The notes under the pieces were generated by a model, which saw nothing but the letters and a program-made list of their open reading frames with translations, did not search any database and had not been told where the DNA came from. A DNA stretch of 64,000 nt from Sweltsa coloradensis (lineage: Eukaryota; Arthropoda; Insecta; Plecoptera; Chloroperlidae), in the NCBI GenBank assembly GCA_024449915.1, contig JAMZAV010000073.1, positions 620,001-684,000 on the forward strand, given 5' to 3'. Position numbers and translations under genes: made by a program. This document shows, piece after piece, positions 55,777-64,000 of the stretch; within the stretch, counting starts at the first letter, position 1; each line of letters starts with the position of its first letter.

Positions 55777-57464
55777 GGGTACGCGGGTTTGAGCTCTTCA
55801 CATAATATTATTCTTCTACTATTCCTTCACCCTCGTCTATCACCAGAGCACCCCAGTTAGACGGTTCATGTTTCGTCTAAGATTCCTTGAATTCGAAGAC
55901 AAAGTATTGTGGTATTATTCTTTATTATAAACATTTTGATTGTTATTCACCCGTGAATTCAACGAATCTTGAATGAAACGTTGAACCTTCTAATGACCAG
56001 GTTCAAACACAACAATACTCAAACTTTCCGGGCTACCAAACTTAATAGTCATACTTTTTAAATGATACTTATTATCTCTTAATCTGCGAGTTTATCTGAA
56101 GTTGTCCCAGGCACAAGTACAGTACACGACTCTATGTGAACCGACGAGTGTTGCCCCCTATTGTCTGAGGTTCTGCCAACTGCCAACTGCAAGGTCCCTT
56201 CACTTCATAATGATTGTGTAGTTTTTATGTCGTCACGCAGGCTAATTTGCTAATATCCGACATCCTCATTGCGGGCAGAGCTGTCAAATTGATCGCGTAT
56301 ATTAGCGGCATGTGTGAATGTGTATGTTAAGCTCGTACGTGGTCACGTGATGTGATGAGGTTAAACATCAGTATCACAAGTCGTCTGCGGTGGCGCTGGC
56401 TCATATACGGTTATGACACAGATCCGAAAAGTATGACTCCGAAGGATGTGGACTTGAATCCTGTCAATAATACTTAATCATATTATCTTCGTCCTCTACA
56501 TCTCTGTATTTACTAAAAAGAAATTAGATTTTTCAGACTCCATTTAATTTAAAATTATCTTATGACGGAAATTTAAAAGAATCATATATGTAGTGGCAGT
56601 AAGTGCAGTAGAAGTTTGAGGATAGGCTTTGTCCAGTCAATTTCCAAATATCCAAAAATTGTATTTTTAAAATGTAGTTTGACTGTTTGAGCAATGAATA
56701 TGATCACAATTTGAAGGGGTGTGGTATGGTTCCAAAATATATTTTATATTTATTTAGACTATATTTCTGTGATCGTTCTTCATCGTCTCGAGTATAGCTA
56801 AATTGCAATACTGGAGACTCTAAGAACAAGATGTGAGGTCGATTCCCTCTTCTAGCTATATTACTAAATATTTTCCTTACTTAAAATAACATGTGCTGGG
56901 ATTGTAATTTAGCAAACTAAAATATCATTTAAATAACCTTTCCAACAATCTAGATCCAATTAAAACACATCCTCAATCTCGCGAAAAGGGTTATATTGTT
57001 CCCCCTATACCCTATCACGTACGGATGTTACTTAATAAAAGGGGTAGCTAAATCATCACCTGGCAAATGTTAATAGGTTCGTTTGTTTATTTTTGTTCAA
57101 TTCTAATTACAAGCGATTACTTCTAGAAATAACACGTTTCGTTACACCTGGTGTAACGCAGTGGCGTTGTCTTCGCTCTAGTAGAGAGTAGAATCGCCTT
57201 TAAACAGGTGTAAGACGGGCTAGGCTTCACCTGCTTCAAGATTTGGCCTGGTGTGGGGAAGTAGAGAAGTCAATTTAAGACGAGGAAGACGCGATAAATT
57301 TCATTTGGTTCTACTCCGATATTATACTATACGACAAGAGTTACTTTTTATAGCAATAAATTTATTTATTTATTTCATTATTAATTAATTCATTAATTAA
57401 TGAAAATAATGTAATATTACTATAAGTACAACGTAATATATAGAGTACAACACAGTTCTTAACT
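55777..57464. other. AT-rich intergenic DNA with weak tRNA-like scraps
   Basis: B-box-like sequences GGACTTGAATCC (about 56450) and GGTCGATTCCC (about 56840) suggest decayed tRNA-derived elements. A 17-bp palindrome, GTTACACCTGGTGTAAC, lies at about 57140. No gene found. Confidence 0.4.
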
Positions 57465-57760
57465 CAGGAATGTGTAAACGGTGACTTTTAAGCCGTCCTA
57501 GGCTCCTAGCAGCGAGGCACATAATTTCCGAATTAGCCTTGTTGATTCTGGCACTGTCCGCGTGTGGGATCGTGTCCAGCTAGATTGATCGGTGTTTCAA
57601 CTTAAATATGCCAGCCTCTAGTTGGTCATTCGCTCGTTGATGGTGTCGGCGCCTACAGGGTTGGCTTGGTCAGCTTTAAATTTAATATCCCCCACTGAAA
57701 ATCAGTTCTGTGACTGAGTGGGTAGACTCTAAATACGTATATATTTTTTATTATTTAATA
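57465..57760 (+). mobile_element. SINE family C, copy 4
   Basis: Contains AGCAGCGAGGCACATAAT, GTTGATTCTGGCACTGTCCG, TTAAATATGCCAGCCTCTAG, AGGGTTGGCTTGGTC and CACTGAAAATCAGTTCTGTG, with an AT-rich tail. It lacks the tRNA head and has a small deletion near CATAATTTCCG. All four C copies lie in the plus orientation. Confidence 0.8.
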
Positions 57761-59012
57761 CACAACAATTTGTTATACATATTCAACTAGTATACACAAA
57801 TATAAATATGAACAGTAAAATTGTCCGTTTGTTTGGAACTGAAATAATCACACATTTTTAACATATTTCCGCGTATGTGTGACGTCATACGCTTGCATAA
57901 ACACACAAGTTCTCTCTTCTGACTGAATGTCTTCCTCAGTCAGTCTTGAGACGAGAAGAGTGAATGATCTCCTTCTAAAGAGACCTAAGTTCTTCTCCGC
58001 ATTCCTAACTGAAATAACTGAAGAGGCGCCGTTGACCCCGGGAACACACGGATACTCTTACTACGTGCAGAGTCCAGACTAGAGAACTATCCCGCTGATT
58101 AGATAACAGATCGGGGCGGAACAGATAACAGGAGAGCGTTGAATGAATTTCACACCAGAAAATCAATCGAAATCTAACAATGTTATCAGTGACTCATTGA
58201 CAAGAGCATATTGCCCAGGAAGTCTATACATTATGAACAAGCGAAATTTCATCAGGCCGAGCCTATTTCTTTTAGCTTCCCGATTTCATTGTATAGTACA
58301 GACCATTGTTACTATCACCTATTTTGTAATTTTTTAAAGGTGCTTTTACAATTTTAAAAATTTGCAAACAGGTTGAAAGTTCATTCCCCCTCACCCCCAA
58401 TTAAGCTTGACGAAAATTCGCCTATGTAGTGTACTTCATAAAAATCTGCAGTGGGGTATGGAGGTTAGGTTGTCCCCGAACCAGGCGTATTTTATCTGGA
58501 ATTCCGAATCACAACCCTCTTCAATCTCTGACGAAATGAAATTAATAAAACGTATTAGAAAAACAACAAATTGCTGGTTGATGATTTTCTATACACAATA
58601 CGTGTCTCGATTGTAAATATCTTAAATGTGTTAATGTCCTAAATGCGTCAAATAGTGTTGAGTTCTTGTCGAAAAAGGAAGGTTTGCCACAGTATCAAAG
58701 AACTGCTTTATTTTGTTAATTAGTACCGGTAGCATATGTGTATACATAGGCCTACACGTAAACCAATACATTCTATTTGTTAAACTATTTTGTATTGTGC
58801 ATCTGTATTCATGGCCCCCTTATAACTAAACATTAAGTAAATAAAGGCACAACATGTAAGCAACTTTTTAACACTACGCCAGTGTTTAATTAAACTGTGT
58901 GCCCTGAAGCCTTATTAAGTAAGTACCAAGATTTGCATAATACATGATCTTGACCCCATGTGTTGAGGTCTCACCCACAACTTGACCTCCCGGTTACAGC
59001 CAATCATGTGAT
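57761..59012. other. AT-rich non-coding DNA
   Basis: No supported feature. Open frames at 58143-58337 and 58407-58616 are short and unrecognised. Confidence 0.45.
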
Positions 59013-59140
59013 GTGTCTAGATTACGAGACGCTGTCATTCTGACAACACCAGAGTACATATATCAGAAGACACGTTGTGTCTAGATTACGAGACGCTGTC
59101 ATTCTGACAACACCAGAGTAGATATATCAGAAGACACGTT
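59013..59140. repeat. 64-bp tandem duplication, two copies
   Basis: GTGTCTAGATTACGAGACGC starts at 59013 and again at 59077. The two units are identical except for about one or two bases (GTACATATA / GTAGATATA), so the duplication is recent. Confidence 0.95.
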
Positions 59141-59224
59141 GCGTATAGTGCACTTAATACTTGGGAGGGGGCGAAGTTGCACAACGTGGGTTCACAGAGC
59201 TTACTCTAGCTCATACAAGTAATA

Positions 59225-59484
59225 CTTTTCTGTCCGTTCGTCTTGCTTTTATCACGTCTCACGATAAAAACCGGACGTGACATCCGATGAACATGTATTG
59301 TGTTCTGTTGTCGTGCCCTTTATCAAGAACGATACAGAATTTGTTGATGACCCTGGCGGTTAATGGGTAGCACCCCCCCCCCCTCGAAAGTTAAAAACTT
59401 CATAACCCGGCGCCTCCACCATGATAATGCGAGATCAAGCAAACATGTTTAATGGTAAGATAACCCGGCGCCTCCACCAAAAGA
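59225..59484 (+). mobile_element. Family E retroposon, copy with tandem 58-bp 3' unit
   Basis: Runs from CTGTCCGTTCGTCTT through GTCTCACGATAAAAACCGG, GATACAGAATTTGTTGATGA and a C-run to two copies of the 18-bp motif AACCCGGCGCCTCCACCA (59404-59421, 59462-59479), 58 bp apart. The spacer aligns with that of the 13-kb copy. The last motif is followed directly by AAAAGAT and a long CTT microsatellite. No coding region. Confidence 0.65.
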
Positions 59485-59485
59485 T

Positions 59486-59661
59486 CTTCTTCTTCTTCTT
59501 CTTCTTCTTCTTCTTCTTCTTCTTCTTCTTCTTCTTCTTCTTCTTCCTTCTTCTTCTTCTTCTTCTTCTTCTTCTTCTTCTTCTTCTTCTTCTTCTTCTT
59601 CTTCTTCTTCTTCTTCTTCTTCTTCTTCTTCTTCTTCTTCTTCTTCTTCTTCTTCTTCTTC
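59486..59661. repeat. CTT/GAA microsatellite, 176 bp
   Basis: (CTT)n running for 176 bp with a single interruption near 59546 (TTCTTCCTTC). It starts directly after the family E 3' end and may have grown from its tail. Polyglutamate, polyarginine, polyleucine and polyphenylalanine frames over it are artefacts. Confidence 0.97.
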
Positions 59662-60012
59662 GACGATCTGTTGATTTCGTTGCTTCTCTCCTTCTTTTGG
59701 GTCGTACCAGACTAGTACTTGTTTATAGATTTCAGTCAAAATTTATTAATTATTACAATTATTAATACCTTCATACGAAGATCTCCTCCAAACTACGATC
59801 GCATCCGTTACCTACTTGATAGTAACAGTGATAGTGAACGGTGCCTGATATAGTACTTGATAGGTCATCTGGTTCAAGTCATTCCTGGGCGAAGACTTCA
59901 TAAAAAGATTGTATTCACGACCAAATGTATTTTCTACAGAGTAAAGCAGGTTTTGTAATTTTAGAATATTTTAGTTACCCTCTATTAATGAGCAACAACA
60001 TCGAATATCAAA
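59662..60012. other. AT-rich non-coding DNA
   Basis: No feature recognised. Confidence 0.5.
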
Positions 60013-60420
60013 ACACATAACAAAAACTTGTAGAAATACAGCCAAACCTTACACACTCAAAAGGAATGAGATCTAAAAAAAGGGCCAAGCTCATCTACCC
60101 TTCCACATTTGCGCATTCTTAATTCATAAACGTACAGTGTCCCATAACAGCATCCTCGAAAAGCTTGGCAAAATAGAATTTGCGATTATTAATTTAACGT
60201 AGTAGTTTATCCAAGTTCTTTTTTTGTAATTAATTTAAACGTAAACATGCAAATTCTATTTTGCCAAGCTTTTCGAGGAGGCTGTTATGGGACACTGTAC
60301 GTTTATGAATTAAGAATGCGCAAATGTGGAAGGGTAGATGAGCTTGGCCATTTTTTTTAGATCTCATTCCTTTTGAGTGTGTAAGGTTTGGCTGTATTTC
60401 TACAAGTTTTTGTTATGTGT
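60013..60420. repeat. Long inverted repeat: ~171-bp arms, 65-bp spacer
   Basis: The left arm 60013-60183 and right arm 60249-60420 are reverse complements with only a few differences (for example AAAAAAAGGGCC against AAAAAAAATGGCC, and GCATCCTCG against GCCTCCTCG), about 98% by eye. The outer ends are ACACATAACAAAAAC... and ...GTTTTTGTTATGTGT; the inner ends are ...AATAGAATTTGC and GCAAATTCTATT.... The spacer is AT-rich. No target duplication and no coding frame are visible. It could be a foldback/MITE element, a recent inverted duplication, or a locus for a long hairpin RNA. Confidence 0.92.
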
Positions 60421-61489
60421 GTGATCTTATTACTTTTCAAGTTCCATTACAAAATTATTTGTTAAAATATAATATTTTTATCAAAGTTGATTTAATTTTT
60501 ATGGTATTAGCAATAACAATAGGATGTAAAATATCTAGGCCCGGATTCATGTACATCCTGGGTATAGGTGGTATAACCATGGTATAACGACGGTATAAGG
60601 ACTGGTTAAGTCTAGGCAACTCACATCCTATTAAAACTTTCCCATGTAACAACAAACGCACAACTAATGTAATTTTACACCTATTTCACTGCACCCACAC
60701 GAGGGAAGCGATATATCTAGACGGCCTTGACCCACAGCCATGTAAATCATCAGATAATCAGAAGAATATTGAAAATTTTCACCATCTTTTGTTTTACATT
60801 TTTATTAAAAGTGACAGGAGATTGCGTGAGTTTATTAAAAGTAAAGAAAAAGCTTATTATTGCCGTAAATTTTGGAATAGCCTAGGACTATCATACCATT
60901 GTTTATCTGCATTAGGCTTGTAGTAATCAAAACTAGTTATTTGTGCGGGAAGTGTCAAAACAAGGTTGTGCTGGCCTAGGGTTGGCTAAGAAAGGCCTAG
61001 GGCTTGTCAAACATGTAGTGTAAGTATTTATTTATCTAGTCCTATAGCCTAATGGAACTTTAGACCTACACTGTTGTATTATAAATAATTTTCTACATCT
61101 GGGCCTAGGCCAGGGACGGTTTCTGATTTGTTTTATGAGAGTATAATGACACCTTTTCTCGTTCCACACAAAGAAGAAAATTTTTAAATGTCCGCCATTT
61201 GTTTACGTATCGCACTTTCCCGCCTAACTCTGCTTATACCGTCAACAAGTGTCAAGTAACTATGGTTACTTGTTGATTATATGCCAAGTGTTTAAGGCTT
61301 ATTTTAAAAACCTTTATTTGGAAGCCTTCCAACAAACTTTTTCAACTTTTTTTTTCAAAAGAGACTATATTTCTATAACCTTAATGTCCATGTAAAATAT
61401 GAACATTGTAGCCCCACCCGTCTGGTCAGAATCGCGGGCCGACGTATTAGATGTTAGCAGTAGCAGTAGCTAGCAGTAGCTAACATCCT
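60421..61489. other. AT-rich intergenic DNA
   Basis: A CAGTAG/CTAG-rich mini-repeat lies at 61455-61481. The GGCCCGGATTCATG segment at 60538 resembles the start of a common MITE type, but no partner end was found. Confidence 0.4.
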
Positions 61490-61723
61490 TAAAGTGATTT
61501 TGAGCATGTTTGAAGACATTTTTTCACCAAGAAGGAATGGTCGTACCCCAATAAAATTTGGCATGTGTTGTCAGGTACCTAAATCCCCTCGATTGTGATA
61601 GTTTTCAAGTTCACATCACGTTACATGACGGCTGGGTAACACCTCGAAATCACCCCAACTCTGCTTGGTGTATAAGGTGCTTGAGTGTGTAGCGCACCGC
61701 GGCTTGGCTGCGGCGCCCTAACG
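61490..61723 (+). mobile_element. Possible second Helitron-like element
   Basis: The interior reads CCAATAAAATTTGGCATGTG, a style common in non-autonomous Helitron-type repeats. The 3' part has two hairpins (CCGCGG/CTGCGG and GCCC/GGGC) directly before CCTAG-A. The terminal base is not the expected T and no second copy is present, so this is weak. Confidence 0.25.
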
Positions 61724-64000
61724 GGCACCTAGATAAGCCGAGGGTTATATAGAGCAGCGTTCCAGACGTAAAAGTTGCAATTTATTTTTAAATTGACAAT
61801 TTATTATCTCAAGTGCTTATTAAACAACATGAGAGAGCAACATTTCACTAATTGAGTAAGTTAGTAATTAAATGGACTCTGCGCATCTCGTCTGAGTCTG
61901 TAGCCAAGGAAAAATAAGTTCATAACTCTGCATATCGTACGTTTAGTCCGACGCCATGTGTTCTATGAATCGGTTTTGGAAAAGTGTTTATCCCAAGGAC
62001 TTTCCCTACACCGCTGAAGCTCTAAGTCTAAGCAATAATCAACGTTAAAAGACTGATGACTGTAATTAATAATACTTGGAATCCATATACGTTATACCGT
62101 GAATCACAAAACATAACATTATCTATATAGGTCTCTTATCGCTGTTGCGTCCTTCGCTATCCCAGGAGTCACGAGGTGAGGTTCTCCCCGTGTCAAGATG
62201 TGGTAATACACCAATAGGCTGTGACTTTCCTACGTCACACTTTGCGCGGATAACAGATGGTCTTCTTGCGTTTCACGTCCGCAGCTGACGATGACGACGA
62301 TGATGCGCGGCTGATGTACGCACAGAAAAGTGCGTCACGCAGTGTTCTAGGATGGGATCTGCGTACGAAAGTGTTGACTAAACAATGTATTAGAATACGT
62401 TTCTTTTGAATGAGGTAGGCGTAACTTCGAAGTATTTTACAGAAATAACAATTTGTGCGTATACTGCAATAATTTAAATATTCCGTCAAGAGTGAATACA
62501 ATTCCACAACGACGAAATAATAAACACAAAAGCTTTCGCAATTTTCTGTTTCGTCATCACTATTGTTAAAAAAATTGTCAATAGTGCGAAAAGGGGATTC
62601 TTGTTAATGGTCCAAACCATACGTCATACGTAGTTTTGTTTGTTTCAAAATATCATAACGTATAACAAAGTTAATACATTTGAAGTAAGTTTGTGATATA
62701 TTTCCAAGTAGACGCTGTTCTTTAAAATGCTAGATTTTATAAAATAATTATGGGAGGAAATTGACGGTAAAAACTAAACATGAATACTACTATTTGCTGT
62801 TCAGAATTAATCAACATATTGTATTTGCCATCAAATGTCTTAATGGTAAAATGCATTTAGATTATGAGATTCTAATGCTTATATTAGTTTTAAACTGCAG
62901 CAATGAATGTTGCTAACGAAATGAGCATCCACAGTGCTGGTACTATAGCAGCACAGATAATAGAGTACAATAGCAGGGACTCCTAAGGTCGCGCATCTTT
63001 CTACACGATTGACTTTATGAACACACACCGGTAATTACATATTACGGGGACTTCACTTTCCGTAAGAAACTTTGAATAACAGTTATTACGTAGTGTGTGT
63101 GCGGGTAATGATATCGGTGAAGAAAGTGGAGAAACGGAGGAATTTCAACATTTGTATTCAACATTCATTGTATTTTCTTCTATCTGCGTCATTTATACCA
63201 TTATCAGCGGTTTCAGACGTATGTTCAATGCCAACAACCGAATGTTTATATCATGGAAGGTCCGTTTTTGTTACGTTTCAGAGAAAATAATGTGTGAATT
63301 AATTCTGACGACTATGTTTTACATATATCTTGAGAAGCCTGCCCAACGCATGCCCCTCTTTTTCTGGTATCTCACTAGGTATTTTGGAGTTGGATAATTG
63401 AATTGCATTTCTAAATTGTAGGCCTATGAGTCGAAAAAAACACTCCCGTTTGTGGAATTGAAAATATTTAATTCAATCGACAAATCAAAATCTCTAAATG
63501 AATAAATAATGTTGATATACAAATTGCTCACACTCATTAGTCGGGAGTAGGCTACGTGCCGGACCCGAGTCAGCAACGTCGTCACGAGCCTGTCTCGTCA
63601 ACCACTGTTACCGCAACAATAACATTGAAACGTGGTTCACCAACAGATTAAAACCACTGAAAGAGCTCCGACTTTTTATCAACAAGATTATAAAACCTCC
63701 GTCTGTCGCTTTATATTTCTAATCTTCACGGTGACCACAGTCACAGACGGATCGTGATGCGGGAGGAGAAATAGGTCAATGTCCGTTGAATAATAGTTTA
63801 AACCTACTTCTCGCTGACCTTCATACCGTATTGATAATCGTGCAAGATATCTAGCCGCGGGCACACGTCCAAAATACACGCAATATCTGTACGATTTCTA
63901 AACGATCGATGGAATCTCACTCATGGACGTTTGTGCCAATGAGAGATTTTAAGGCCAGTTTGTGATTGTGTAATTCAAATGTTTTAGGTGTGCGTAAACA
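61724..64000. other. Intergenic DNA to the window edge
   Basis: CpG-richer patches lie at 62130-62360 (with ACGATGACGACGATGATG) and 63540-63610. CACAGATAATAGAGTACA at 62952-62969 is a lone copy of the palindrome arm at 53503. Open frames up to 100 codons (63072-63397) carry no recognised domain. Confidence 0.4.
62952..62969 (+). repeat. Lone terminal sequence shared with the 53.5-kb palindrome
   Basis: CACAGATAATAGAGTACA is identical to the first 18 bases of the palindrome arm at 53503. The matching inverted end is not found downstream in the window, so it is either a solo end or the left end of an element whose right end lies beyond 64000 or is decayed. Confidence 0.6.

Noticed and set aside
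57140..57156. 17-bp palindrome GTTACACCTGGTGTAAC as a transposon end
   Set aside because: No partner terminus or target duplication was found around it.
57159..57171. CAGTGGCGTTGTC as an hAT terminus
   Set aside because: No matching inverted end (…CGCCACTG) was found downstream.
59421..59765. Frames coding poly-Phe/Leu (plus) and poly-Glu/Arg (minus)
   Set aside because: Pure products of the CTT microsatellite.
62235..62507. 90-codon minus-strand frame with a Ser-run and basic end
   Set aside because: Ser-run comes from a short GACGATGAC tract; no splice or family evidence.

Overview
This window is animal nuclear DNA, AT-rich and gene-poor. It is most likely from an arthropod or other invertebrate. 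I base that on the one clear gene (an intron-containing Trc8/RNF139-type ubiquitin ligase), abundant tRNA-derived SINEs, long trinucleotide microsatellites and many copies of the palindrome TAGGCCTA. I cannot name the species. Nothing looks prokaryotic: there are no operons, CRISPR arrays or rRNA genes.

Layout. Positions 1-8838 are a tandem satellite with a 160-bp monomer, about 55 copies, running off the left edge. Its interior reads as poor consensus (bases replaced by their neighbours, inflated homopolymers), and only the last 1.9 monomers are clean. Positions 8839-38300 are non-coding and repeat-rich. They hold several SINE-like families (called here A, B, C, D and E), small inverted-repeat DNA transposons, a Helitron-like 3' end, a decayed LINE 3' end at 35.5-36.4 kb, and one candidate first exon with an NRF1-type site near 19.1-19.25 kb on the minus strand. 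Positions 38539-40742 carry the Trc8 gene: two coding exons, a 104-bp intron and a predicted 699-residue membrane RING-H2 E3 ligase, with a poly(A) signal at 40827. Positions 40.8-64 kb are again non-coding, with more SINEs, a second NRF1-type candidate promoter followed by a splice donor (50.85-51.0 kb, plus strand), a 30-bp minisatellite, an hAT-type MITE with its target duplication, a 408-bp inverted repeat at 60.0-60.4 kb, and a 176-bp CTT microsatellite.

There is no gene cluster to interpret as a pathway. Trc8 acts at the endoplasmic reticulum membrane. The interest of the rest lies in the mobile elements: nested insertions that can be ordered in time (MITE into B, B into A), target-site duplications that fix element boundaries, and a recurring 18-bp motif at the 3' end of family E that sits in tandem ~60-bp units. 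The most unusual single structures are the long hairpin at 60013-60420, the 54-bp palindrome at 53503-53556 flanked by a 7-bp direct repeat, and the 64-bp hairpin at 48242-48305.

All family assignments come from reading the sequence. No database search was run.
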